Origin: Sphingobacteriales bacterium
GTDB lineage: Bacteria > Bacteroidota > Bacteroidia > Chitinophagales > JADIYW01
Length of the DNA stretch: 64,000 bases
Direction of reading: 5' to 3'
Assembly: GCA_016721245.1 (NCBI GenBank)
Contig: JADKIQ010000005.1
Coordinates: 186,001-250,000, forward strand
This document shows, piece after piece, positions 44,322 through 52,248 of the stretch. How positions within the stretch are numbered: the first letter of the stretch is position 1; the number at the start of each line of letters is the position of its first letter. The translations under genes were made by a program, and so were the position numbers. The notes beneath the pieces are model-generated. The model saw only the letters and a program-made list of their open reading frames with translations. It did no database searches and was not told the origin of the DNA.

Positions 44322-44900
44322 ATGCAATCAAAAATTCAGGATATATTAAACGCTTCTATTTCGGTTAAACAACAGGTGCTGGAAAATCAAGTACTGTTGA
44401 ATACAATGGAGGAAGTGACAAATGCAATCGTTACGTGTTTTAAGCACGACGGAAAATTATTATTTTGCGGCAACGGCGGTTCGGCAGCAGACGCACAGCA
44501 TCTGGCGGCAGAATTTTCGGGCAGGTTCTACACCGACAGAGAACCTCTGGATGCGGAAGCCTTGCACGTAAACACCTCCTATTTAACGGCAGTTGCCAAC
44601 GATTACAGTTACAACGAAGTATATGCCCGCATTGTAAAAGCGAAAGGCAGAAAAGGTGATATTTTAATCGGCTTATCTACTTCCGGAAATTCAGGCAATA
44701 TCGTAGAAGCATTTAAAGTAGCCAAAGAGCGCGGCTTGATTATTGTGGGATTCACCGGCGAGACAGGCGGAAAAATGAAGGAATATTGCGATTATTTAAT
44801 CAATATTCCATCCACCGATACACCAAGAATTCAGGAATGCCATATCACGGTTGGGCATATCATCTGTCAGCTGGTGGAAGAAAAATATTTTAGTATTTAG
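44322..44900 (+). CDS. gmhA: Phosphoheptose isomerase (SIS domain)
   Basis: A 192-aa SIS-domain protein, normal GmhA length. Signatures are LFCGNGGSAADAQHLAAEFSG (residues about 46-66), LIGLSTSGNSGNIV with the sugar-phosphate loop, and ECHITVGHIICQLVE containing the C-terminal catalytic His. It converts sedoheptulose 7-phosphate to D-glycero-D-manno-heptose 7-phosphate, the first heptose step. It is the first gene in a row with hddC-like and gmhB. Confidence 0.95.
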   Translation: MQSKIQDILNASISVKQQVLENQVLLNTMEEVTNAIVTCFKHDGKLLFCGNGGSAADAQHLAAEFSGRFYTDREPLDAEALHVNTSYLTAVANDYSYNEVYARIVKAKGRKGDILIGLSTSGNSGNIVEAFKVAKERGLIIVGFTGETGGKMKEYCDYLINIPSTDTPRIQECHITVGHIICQLVEEKYFSI

Positions 44901-44940
44901 TTGTAAGTAATCAGTAGTAAGAATTTCTAATTAAATATAA

Positions 44941-44970
44941 TTCAACATTCAACACTCAACATTCAACACT
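44941..44970. repeat. Tandem repeat TTCAACA(C/T)TCAACA
   Basis: TTCAACA/TTCAACAC words repeat about four times from 44941 to 44970, directly before the first heptose-nucleotidyltransferase codons, where its start codon should be. Confidence 0.75.
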
Positions 44971-44985
44971 AATACAACGCCGGTC

Positions 44986-45648
44986 ATAATTTTAGCAGGT
45001 GGTTTCGGTACACGCTTGAGTACGGTGGTAACAGACGTTCCTAAGCCTATGGCTCCGATTAACGGCAAACCTTTTCTTCATTATATTTTCAAGGAATTAC
45101 AACATCAGAAAATTCAGCAAGCGGTGCTTTCCGTCGGGCACTTAAAAGAAGTTATACAGGATTTTTTTCAGGATAGCTATCTTGGTATCTCCATACAATA
45201 TGCTGTGGAACACGAACCATTGGGCACCGGCGGCGGCATCAAACATGCCTTCAGTCTGGTGGAAGACGATGCCTTCGTGCTGAACGGCGATACTTTTTTT
45301 GATATCGAATTATCAAAACTGAAAAATGCAGCTGCGGATATTTCCATTGCACTGAAACCCATGTTTAATTTCGACCGCTACGGAACCGTAGAGCTCAATG
45401 ATGAACAGCGCATTATTTCTTTCAATGAAAAAAAACACTGCGAACATGGTTTGATTAACGGTGGAATCTATTATTTCAAAAAAAGCTTGTTTAATAAAAT
45501 TGAAACTGAAAGGAAATTTTCTTTTGAGAAAGATATTTTAGAAAAACATCTGCATGATTTACAAATCCAAGGCACTGTTTTTGATAATTATTTTATTGAC
45601 ATCGGCATTCCGGAAGATTATGAAAAAGCAAAAGTCGATTTTAAATAG
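44986..45648 (+). CDS. hddC: D-glycero-D-manno-heptose 1-phosphate nucleotidyltransferase; start codon not canonical
   Basis: A sugar-1-phosphate nucleotidyltransferase with VVTDVPKPMAPINGKPF, GTGGGIKHAF, VLNGDTFFDIE and YFIDIGIPEDYEKAK. The essential loop LAGGFGTRL lies before the first usual start (TTG 45016): in-frame codons read GTC ATA ATT TTA GCA GGT GGT from 44983. The frame is open back to 44941 but holds no ATG, GTG or TTG before 45016. I place the start at ATA 44986 only because homologs begin a few residues before ILAGG. The gene is bordered by gmhA and gmhB, so guanylyl transfer to heptose 1-phosphate is likely. Confidence 0.85.
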   Translation: MILAGGFGTRLSTVVTDVPKPMAPINGKPFLHYIFKELQHQKIQQAVLSVGHLKEVIQDFFQDSYLGISIQYAVEHEPLGTGGGIKHAFSLVEDDAFVLNGDTFFDIELSKLKNAAADISIALKPMFNFDRYGTVELNDEQRIISFNEKKHCEHGLINGGIYYFKKSLFNKIETERKFSFEKDILEKHLHDLQIQGTVFDNYFIDIGIPEDYEKAKVDFK

Positions 45649-45652
45649 AGCA

Positions 45653-46273
45653 ATGAATTACCAAAAAAAAATATTTACTCTTTGTTTAACAATAGTTTCT
45701 TTGCAACTATTCAGTCAGGATTGGGTAGGATTTAGTGACTTAAGAGAAAAAGAAGAAGGTTTTGTTGTTGAAAACTCCGGTTACACAACAAAAGGAATTA
45801 TACAAATAAAACCGTGCAGTGAAAAGATAATTATTAACACAAAAGATTCAACTATAAAAATAGACCCTTTGTTAATTAAGCTAATCCAGAAAGGAACACA
45901 TACTATAATCCCAAAATTCTTTAATGATTCAACTGACTTTTACTTTTGCGAGGCCGTTGATACGGTTCATACTCTTAAAATTTATAAAGGATACTATTGT
46001 GGAAATTCACACACTACCGGTGTAATAGGATTTATGGGTAGTGCTTATGGTTATAGTCCAGTATTTTGGCGTTCCTATGTTCTTTCTACAGATAATAAAG
46101 AGGCGGTTTCGTTGGATAATACCAATAATGGTATCAATATGGTAAGCTACAAAAAACAGTTGCGAAAGATATTTGCAAACAACCAGAAAATATTACAGTA
46201 TCTGGACTCCTACAAAAAAATTAAATTTGAAGACATTCCGAAAGTGGTTGATTACATAAACTCTCTATATTAA
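45653..46273 (+). CDS. Hypothetical secreted protein
   Basis: The protein is 206 aa from ATG 45653; a longer frame (45554) overlaps hddC in another frame and its first residues look non-coding. Residues 1-20 form a signal peptide ending in QLFSQ. No conserved motif recognised; the sequence is beta-rich in the middle and ends in a helical region (YKKIKFEDIPKVVDYINSLY). It is markedly AT-rich and lies between the heptose genes hddC and gmhB, which makes it look inserted. Confidence 0.65.
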   Translation: MNYQKKIFTLCLTIVSLQLFSQDWVGFSDLREKEEGFVVENSGYTTKGIIQIKPCSEKIIINTKDSTIKIDPLLIKLIQKGTHTIIPKFFNDSTDFYFCEAVDTVHTLKIYKGYYCGNSHTTGVIGFMGSAYGYSPVFWRSYVLSTDNKEAVSLDNTNNGINMVSYKKQLRKIFANNQKILQYLDSYKKIKFEDIPKVVDYINSLY

Positions 46274-46280
46274 AAATCAG

Positions 46281-46817
46281 ATGCTGAATATAAACTCAAA
46301 CTGGACTTTATTTCTCGACCGAGATGGTGTCATCAATAAAAATATAGATGGCGGTTATGTGCTCGATTGGGAGCAGTTTGAGTTTCTGGACGGTGTGCTG
46401 GAAACCATGCCAAAACTCGCCAGACTATTCGGCAGAATTATAGTGGTCACCAACCAGCAGTGTATTGCCAAAGGGTTGCTGACGGAAGAAGGATTGAATG
46501 AAATTCATCAAAATATGATGAACATGATAGAACTGAATGGTGGCAGAATTGATGCGGTTTACTTTGCTCCGGATATGGAATCGGAGACAAATACGCTCAG
46601 AAAACCTAAAAACGGTATGGCTTTGCTGGCAAAAAACGACTTTCCGGAGATTGATTTCAGCAAATGTATAATGGTGGGTGATAAACTTTCCGATATGAAA
46701 TTTGCCAAATCTGTTGGAATGACAACATTTTGCATATCAACAAGTTACAAAAATTCATCCCTGATTGATTATAAGATTCCCGCTCTTGGTGCTATTTTAG
46801 AATATCTGAATATTTAA
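46281..46817 (+). CDS. gmhB: D-glycero-D-manno-heptose 1,7-bisphosphate phosphatase (HAD-IIIA)
   Basis: A 178-aa HAD phosphatase. Motif I is FLDRDGVINKN (two Asp), motif II IVVTNQQCI, motif III/IV RKPKNGMALL and MVGDKLSDMKFAKSVGM. This is the GmhB pattern (histidinol-phosphatase-like family). It removes the 7-phosphate from heptose 1,7-bisphosphate. It lies 7 bp after the hypothetical gene. The metal-binding Cys ladder seen in E. coli GmhB is not obvious here. Confidence 0.88.
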   Translation: MLNINSNWTLFLDRDGVINKNIDGGYVLDWEQFEFLDGVLETMPKLARLFGRIIVVTNQQCIAKGLLTEEGLNEIHQNMMNMIELNGGRIDAVYFAPDMESETNTLRKPKNGMALLAKNDFPEIDFSKCIMVGDKLSDMKFAKSVGMTTFCISTSYKNSSLIDYKIPALGAILEYLNI

Positions 46818-46919
46818 AATTTGAAAAAAATATTGGCACAGATATTGACTTTTATACTGCAAATGCATATATTTATGAGTACGAAAATTGTGAATAACCG
46901 AAAAATTGTGAATAAGCCT

Positions 46920-47294
46920 ATGCGTAAAACGTTTACATTACTGCTTTTATTGTCTGCTTCGTTGTTTTTTTTACCGAAGTACACAAACGCTGCTTCCCTT
47001 CTGGAGCTGTCTTCTGTCGACGCAAGATTTGGCGAGAAAGAGTTGATTAAATTTTACCCGAATCCGATGATAACCGATGCCAATATCAAAGTCAGTGATG
47101 AAATTGATTTAGATAAAAGCAAAGTATCCGTTGTGTTTTACAACATCGTTGGAAGCGAAGTTTATAAAATCGCTCAGGTAAAAGAATACGAGTTAAAAAT
47201 CTCCAGAGATATTTTTAAAAATTCAGGCATTTATTTTTATCAGTTAAAAGTAGATGAAAGTGTGATGAGCACCGGAAGAATTACCGTGAAATAA
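46920..47294 (+). CDS. Minimal T9SS type A sorting-domain protein
   Basis: The protein is 124 aa from ATG 46920; upstream TTG/ATG codons in the same frame lack a good signal peptide. It consists of a signal peptide (MRKTFTLLLLLSASLFF up to about residue 24), about 15 linker residues and a T9SS C-terminal domain (IKFYPNPMITDANIKVSD ... STGRITVK). There is no other domain. This is a secretion-signal-only protein, possibly decoy, regulator or remnant of a larger surface protein. Confidence 0.75.
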   Translation: MRKTFTLLLLLSASLFFLPKYTNAASLLELSSVDARFGEKELIKFYPNPMITDANIKVSDEIDLDKSKVSVVFYNIVGSEVYKIAQVKEYELKISRDIFKNSGIYFYQLKVDESVMSTGRITVK

Positions 47295-47314
47295 TTTCTC
47301 TTTAAAATAAAATT

Positions 47315-47345
47315 AAAAGACCAATTTAAAGATTGGTCTTTTTTT
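47315..47345 (+). terminator. Terminator after the small T9SS protein
   Basis: AAAGACCAAT / ATTGGTCTTT forms a 10-bp stem with a 6-nt loop, followed by a T-run. It is 20 bp behind the stop codon. Confidence 0.88.
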
Positions 47346-47358
47346 ATTCAGCATTGCA

Positions 47359-47865
47359 ATGAAAAATTTCCTTGTCCTATTTATAACGATACTACTCGGT
47401 CTCTTAGTTGCCTGCGAAAAGCCGGCAACCAAACCTGCTGATAATAATCTGTCAGGAAGATGGACAGAGCAAATACCGGATGGTATGGCATATTATGAAG
47501 CAACACTACATTCGTTTTCTTTTGATAAAGACAGCTTCAGTGCTAAGATTCTTTCATGGACGGATGTTGTTGAGATTATACACATACAAGCCTGTGATAC
47601 CTGTCCACGCATTATAGATTCGTGTGCCAGCAACTTCGGACACGAAGAAATTTATATAAGAGGAACATACACGCAAAGAAACGACAGCATTTATTTTGCA
47701 GGAAAAACCTGCGACTCCCTTTACCAAAGAGAGATACAACCCCGATGCAACGGCATAGCGGATTATAATGAGAAATTTCTGTTTGCTAAAAATGACACCG
47801 CCATCATTTTAAACGCAGATAAACCGTCAAGTTTTGGGTACGGTATTATTCTAAAGAAAGAGTAA
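47359..47865 (+). CDS. Hypothetical lipoprotein
   Basis: A 168-aa lipoprotein (LLGLLVACEK, Cys19). The mature part contains several Cys (QACDTCPRIIDSC at about 75-87, TCDSLY, RCNG) that probably form disulfides. The NLSGRWTEQIPDGM start recalls small lipocalin-like proteins, but no family is recognised. It is convergent with the protease gene at 47903. Confidence 0.65.
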   Translation: MKNFLVLFITILLGLLVACEKPATKPADNNLSGRWTEQIPDGMAYYEATLHSFSFDKDSFSAKILSWTDVVEIIHIQACDTCPRIIDSCASNFGHEEIYIRGTYTQRNDSIYFAGKTCDSLYQREIQPRCNGIADYNEKFLFAKNDTAIILNADKPSSFGYGIILKKE

Positions 47866-47902
47866 AAAAGGCTACACTACAAATTATTGTACAACTTTAA
47901 TG

Positions 47903-48982
47903 CTATCCATGAGCCTTTGCATAATTGGTTTTCTCGCAGGCAAATTCATGCACAAAATAGTCATCCATTTCATTCGCTTTCACAATTAAGTTGCTCAGGT
48001 TTTGTTGTATCTCAGCAGCTCTGTCAGAAAACACATCACTCATCCGCACTCTGTACGATAAATAAATCTGATTATTATACACTGCCAACTGATATGGTGG
48101 CACCGGATTACTCATAACATATTTCAGTAGCGTTTCTAAATTTCCCGTCGGAAGATTGTTGATGGGCGAAGTCGCGTATAAATAATTTTTGTCGTACACA
48201 AAAATGCGCACCAGGGCACTGCCGGAGTGAAACTCCCAGAATTCATTACCGCAACGTGCCAGCAAGGGATCAATGCCCATGTTTTTTACAGCGTTTTCTA
48301 CAAACTGCGAAAGCTTGCTGATTTCCTTATCATCAAATATTTTCTCGTCAATGTTCGCGCCGCAGTTCGGACAATAATCCGTTTTTTCGAAAATTAATGA
48401 TTTGCAGGAATTGCATTTCATGGAATATTGATACGTGGTATTTTGTGCAAATGTATCCAGTTCTTCACGCACAATTTTTGCGGGAATGGCGAAGCCCACA
48501 TTATCTGCTTCCGTAAATTTGGCGGTGGTTACTCCCACCAGTAAACCTTCAGCATTCACCACCGGTCCGCCGCTGTTACCCGGATTTACGGCCGCATCCG
48601 TTTGGATAAAATTCTTTCCGTCCAGCAATTGTTTTTCATTGGATACAATACCTTCCGTAATGGTGTAGGGCATGCCAAAAGGATATCCCAACACAAACAC
48701 TTTATCTCTGCTGTGTACTTCCTGCACGGAATCGAACGGAATATTTGCATTAGGCGTATGATGTTCGCTTTGCAAAAAAGCGATATCGGCATCCGGATTT
48801 ACATACACCACCTTTGCGCGGTATCTGTCCTGCAACTGATTTTCTATGGCTACATTTTTATTCCCTTCTATTACATGATAATTGGTAACAAAAATATTCT
48901 GCGTTTTTAAATAAAAACCGGTGCCGCTTCCGCTGGCGGTATTTATTTTATATACTGCTTGTTTTAATTCTTCGTGATTCAT
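47903..48982 (-). CDS. Trypsin-like protease with zinc ribbon and YbjN-like C-terminal domain
   Basis: A 359-aa protein in three parts. Residues 5-178 are an S1C (DegP/HtrA-like) protease with His36 (TNYHVIEG), Asp66 (PDADIAFL) and Ser137 (NPGNSGGP). Residues 188-212 are a zinc ribbon (C190, C193, C204, C207). Residues 215-345 are YbjN-like (HSGSALVRIFVYDKNYLYAT). No signal peptide and no PDZ domain, so unlike HtrA it should stay in the cytosol. Its next gene upstream also carries a YbjN-like part, suggesting a two-protein system. Confidence 0.8.
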   Translation of the reverse strand: MNHEELKQAVYKINTASGSGTGFYLKTQNIFVTNYHVIEGNKNVAIENQLQDRYRAKVVYVNPDADIAFLQSEHHTPNANIPFDSVQEVHSRDKVFVLGYPFGMPYTITEGIVSNEKQLLDGKNFIQTDAAVNPGNSGGPVVNAEGLLVGVTTAKFTEADNVGFAIPAKIVREELDTFAQNTTYQYSMKCNSCKSLIFEKTDYCPNCGANIDEKIFDDKEISKLSQFVENAVKNMGIDPLLARCGNEFWEFHSGSALVRIFVYDKNYLYATSPINNLPTGNLETLLKYVMSNPVPPYQLAVYNNQIYLSYRVRMSDVFSDRAAEIQQNLSNLIVKANEMDDYFVHEFACEKTNYAKAHG

Positions 48983-49027
48983 GAAAATAATGGTTGAATT
49001 ATTGAGTTGCTGAATTTTAGAATACGT

Positions 49028-50224
49028 TTAGCCTCCAAATAGTTTGCTGAAAAATCCTTTCTTTTCGCTCTGGTTATTTGTTTGTTGTGTATTGGACGGT
49101 GAAGCTGCATGTACAAAGGAGTCTGTTGTCATTATTTTCTGAACAGCCTCAAATAAAATTCTGGAAGCTTCCTGCATTGGTTTTGCAGAGGCAGACTCCA
49201 TTGCTTTTGTCAGCACTTCAGAAATAGCATCCTCCACATTATTGCTGTAAAATAAATTCAGAATACCATATTCCAGCGTGCAGGTCGCACCAATATAATC
49301 CATCGCTTTTATTTCTTTTTCAGAGGTCTCATACGCGTATTTCAAAATATTGCGGATGCTCTCCAGGCTCGTTCTGAATTTGTACGGCACAAAAACATCT
49401 ATCTTATACAAATCATTTTCAAATTTTGCTTTATCATAGCTTTGCAGTTTTTTAAGATATTCTTTGCCACCGCTCAATCGCTGGTAATAATCATCTTTAC
49501 TGTTTAAATAAACTATTGTCTTTTCTATTTCATTTCTCAGGGCTCCTTGTGGCGCACAGAAATAATCAATCTTCAGTAAGGTAATCACCAGCACGTCCCA
49601 TAAATAACTGGTGAGTCGCTTGTTTTCCAGTTGTTCATAGGCCTCAAACGTTTCTTTTATATATTGCTGGATGGTGTTCCAGGCGTTTTCTTTCTGTTCC
49701 GGCGAGTAGGCGTAAATTTTGGGCTCCTGAATGCGCGAAGCACCAAATTTGCTTATAAACTCATCATCATAATTATCTGCATTAATGCAAATCTCCCGAA
49801 GCACATCGTATATTTTATACGGCTCTGCGGCACTCAGCGGACAGGAAAATTTAAAATAAAGCTTGTCTCCTTCCAGATCAATTCTGGAGATAGTTAGCGG
49901 TGTAAAATTCAGCTGTGCCACCTGTCTCAGCACCGGCACTTGTTTTGCGCCTTCTATACTCAAAAAAGGAGCCGTAACCATAAATTCTGTTTCTGTGATT
50001 TTTACCTGAGCAATGATGGAACCGTGTGGAACATTGTATTCCGTTCTGTCGGCATTGGCAAATTTTTTCTCAATATTCGGATCTACATAATTAATACATC
50101 CTCTGATGGCATCTGCATACAAACCGGTATCATATAAACTCAGTACTTTATCCCAGATTTCAACATCTATATTACTTTTTAAAGAACCCGCTAATGTTCG
50201 TTGAAACGATAAATTATTCTGCAT
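49028..50224 (-). CDS. YbjN-like domain protein, hypothetical
   Basis: A 398-aa soluble protein. Residues 1-155 resemble a YbjN/sensory-type fold (HGSIIAQVKITETEFMVTAP, LYFKFSCPLSAAEPYKIYDVL); the rest is long helices (YIKETFEAYEQLENKRLTS, FRTSLESIRNILKYAYETS) and a charged, Gln/Ser/Asn-rich tail ending KKGFFSKLFGG, a possible membrane-touching or recruiting tail. It is transcribed just before the cytosolic trypsin-like protease (45 bp between genes), so it may be its adaptor, inhibitor or substrate. I recognise no named family. Confidence 0.7.
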   Translation of the reverse strand: MQNNLSFQRTLAGSLKSNIDVEIWDKVLSLYDTGLYADAIRGCINYVDPNIEKKFANADRTEYNVPHGSIIAQVKITETEFMVTAPFLSIEGAKQVPVLRQVAQLNFTPLTISRIDLEGDKLYFKFSCPLSAAEPYKIYDVLREICINADNYDDEFISKFGASRIQEPKIYAYSPEQKENAWNTIQQYIKETFEAYEQLENKRLTSYLWDVLVITLLKIDYFCAPQGALRNEIEKTIVYLNSKDDYYQRLSGGKEYLKKLQSYDKAKFENDLYKIDVFVPYKFRTSLESIRNILKYAYETSEKEIKAMDYIGATCTLEYGILNLFYSNNVEDAISEVLTKAMESASAKPMQEASRILFEAVQKIMTTDSFVHAASPSNTQQTNNQSEKKGFFSKLFGG

Positions 50225-50312
50225 ATAAACTATTGAGAAGCTAAAATACCATTTTATTATTTTATTTTATTTAATCCTCGGGGAAGCAATACTGTTTTTA
50301 ATCTTTATTCCC

Positions 50313-50320
50313 TATTTTTG
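50313..50320 (+). promoter_or_regulatory. -7 box TATTTTTG of the response regulator gene
   Basis: TATTTTTG matches TAnnTTTG and ends 7 bp before the ATG at 50328, so the transcript should be leaderless or nearly so. No convincing -33 TTG. Confidence 0.45.
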
Positions 50321-50327
50321 AAGTGTT

Positions 50328-50987
50328 ATGATTAAAATTCTTATTGCAGATGCACAATATTTAGTCCGGATTGGATTAATAAATTTACTGGCTGCAACCA
50401 AAGATTTTAAGATGGTGGGAGAAGCTGTTAACTCTTCAGAATTAATACAACTCACCAAAGAGCAGCATCCGGATGTGGTAATTTTTGACTACAACAGCGC
50501 GAAGAATTTTTTGCAGGAAGATATCGAAACGGTCAAAAAAATATCTCCCAAAACGAATTTCCTGATTATTTCCGCGGATGACTCCAAATCAAATATTTAC
50601 AAAGCCATTGAATTGGGCGCGGTGAGTTTCCTGACGAAAGAATGCGATAAAGAAGAAATTGTAGGGGCGATTTACGCAACGGCAAAAAACGAAAAGTTTT
50701 TATGTCACAAAGTAATCGATATCATCATTGAAAAGCATATGCATGGCGATGAGGACAATTGCAAAGCCTTCAATTTATCGTTGCGCGAAACGGAAATCAT
50801 CAAGCTGACGGCGAAAGGCTGGACTGCCAAAACCATTGCCGGACATCTGTTTTTAAGCACGCACACTGTGTATACCCACAAGAAAAACATCATGAAAAAG
50901 CTGAAAATCAATTCTTCCTCAGAAATGATTGTATACGCTATACAAAATGGGTTGGTTACGAAAGAAGAAATGGCAGAAACCGTTTAA
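50328..50987 (+). CDS. LuxR/NarL-family response regulator (orphan)
   Basis: A 219-aa protein. The receiver domain (residues 1-120) has acidic residue Asp8 (ILIADAQ), likely phosphoryl Asp54 in VVIFDYN, a Ser in LIISADDS and Lys106 in FLTKE. The LuxR helix-turn-helix (about 150-210) reads LSLRETEIIKLTAKGWTAKT and LFLSTHTVYTHKKNIMKKLK. No histidine kinase lies beside it. It sits ahead of the iron-type operon at 51092 with its own promoter, so it may, but need not, control it. Confidence 0.92.
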   Translation: MIKILIADAQYLVRIGLINLLAATKDFKMVGEAVNSSELIQLTKEQHPDVVIFDYNSAKNFLQEDIETVKKISPKTNFLIISADDSKSNIYKAIELGAVSFLTKECDKEEIVGAIYATAKNEKFLCHKVIDIIIEKHMHGDEDNCKAFNLSLRETEIIKLTAKGWTAKTIAGHLFLSTHTVYTHKKNIMKKLKINSSSEMIVYAIQNGLVTKEEMAETV

Positions 50988-51025
50988 CTCACCAATTTTA
51001 GGTATCAAAATCACAATTTTAATGA

Positions 51026-51056
51026 TTGTTTAGACTAATTCTACATAGTATTTTTG
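51026..51056 (+). promoter_or_regulatory. Promoter of the DUF4856/imelysin/TonB receptor operon (TTG - 20 bp - TATTTTTG)
   Basis: -33 TTG at 51026-51028 and -7 TATTTTTG at 51049-51056, spaced 20 bp, match the Bacteroidota consensus. The start codon follows at 51092. Confidence 0.65.
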
Positions 51057-51081
51057 TGTTATTATTTTAAATTAGTCTAAA
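51029..51081. promoter_or_regulatory. Pair of dyad operator-like sites TTTAGACTAATT / AATTAGTCTAAA
   Basis: TTTAGACTAATT (51029-51040) and its exact reverse complement AATTAGTCTAAA (51070-51081) flank the -7 box. Each contains the 9-bp palindrome TTAGnCTAA. The form resembles DtxR/IdeR-type metal-repressor boxes (TTAGG..CCTAA), so an iron- or manganese-dependent repressor is suspected. No regulator of that family is in this window. Confidence 0.55.
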
Positions 51082-51091
51082 TAAGAATAAA

Positions 51092-52198
51092 ATGAAAAAA
51101 TTAGTATTTGTATTATTAGCACTATCTGTATTTCTAAGCTCCTGCGAAAAAGAAGAAACACCGGCTGTTGTGTTGCCTTCTTCCTACAATTTTGAAAACG
51201 TGAATATCAGCGGTCAGGCCCTGCGTATAAATATGTTAAGTGAGATTGCTACAGAATTGGGCAAAGGAAAAACTCAAGTACTTTCCTACACCCGTTTAAT
51301 CAATATGTATTCGAATACGGGAAATGAATTTACGGATGCTGCCTTAAATTCTTCCGGCAAACAATTGCGCGACAAAACATTTGCTACGGATATTACGTTT
51401 TTTGAATCTATGTTTCAGGCAGCAGCAGATAACAGTACATCTTTCAACGTTTCAGTAACCGGAAACGGTACAGCCGGCGTAGCAACTTCCATCTTTGATG
51501 CGACCAAAAAATACCTGGTGGACACCAACGGTGTAGAGTATGCACAAATCATTCAGAAAGGTTTGATGGGTGCTATATTCTATTACAGAATAGCAGAAGA
51601 ATATACCACAAAAGACAAGCTGGATCCGGCTAATAATGTTACGGTAGTACCGGGTGAAGGCACCGCCATGCAGCATTACTGGGATGAAGCCTTCGGTTAC
51701 TTTGGAGTACCCACCATCCTGACTGTTGCCAATTACGATTCTCTAAATACGGCAAAAGCCCTGAAATTTTACGGAACGTATGCCTCTAAAGGAAAGTCTG
51801 TAGGAACGATAGAAAATACCTTAAAGGCTTTCATAAAAGGAAGAGATGCCATCAACAGAAAAGATTATACAACAAGAGATGCAGCAGCAGCTGAAATCAG
51901 AAAAAATCTGGAACTGATTAATGCCTGTGCGTTTATCAGTTATATGAATCAGTCAAAAGCAGCTATTGGTGATTACGCAATAAGATGCCATACACTTTCT
52001 GAAGGTTTTGGTTTCTTGCGTGCATTGAAATATAATTCAGAACGAAAAATCAGCCAGACGGATTACAATACTGTGGAAGCTAATTTCTACAGAAATGGCA
52101 ACTTGTCTACCTATCATATAAGCACAACTGATATTAATAACATGATAGACAAAATTAGTACAGTATATGGTTTAGATGCAGTAAAAGCGGCCTTATAA
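51092..52198 (+). CDS. DUF4856 domain lipoprotein
   Basis: A 368-aa lipoprotein (FLSSCEKE, Cys17) of the DUF4856 family, recognised by YNFENVNISGQALRINMLSE, LRDKTFATDITFFESMF and GFGFLRALKYNSERKISQ. Family knowledge: such proteins are found beside imelysin and TonB receptor genes in Bacteroidota. The helical body is similar in size to imelysin. It is the first gene of the operon behind the dyad promoter. Confidence 0.85.
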   Translation: MKKLVFVLLALSVFLSSCEKEETPAVVLPSSYNFENVNISGQALRINMLSEIATELGKGKTQVLSYTRLINMYSNTGNEFTDAALNSSGKQLRDKTFATDITFFESMFQAAADNSTSFNVSVTGNGTAGVATSIFDATKKYLVDTNGVEYAQIIQKGLMGAIFYYRIAEEYTTKDKLDPANNVTVVPGEGTAMQHYWDEAFGYFGVPTILTVANYDSLNTAKALKFYGTYASKGKSVGTIENTLKAFIKGRDAINRKDYTTRDAAAAEIRKNLELINACAFISYMNQSKAAIGDYAIRCHTLSEGFGFLRALKYNSERKISQTDYNTVEANFYRNGNLSTYHISTTDINNMIDKISTVYGLDAVKAAL

Positions 52199-52248
52199 TT
52201 TATTGACAGATTCGGATTATCTTTGTACCTCTTAAATAAATCAGTATT

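Noticed and set aside
52218..52225. TATCTTTG box before the imelysin gene
   Set aside because: A single -7 match without a -33 partner (nearest TTG is only 12 bp away); probably chance within an AT-rich gap.
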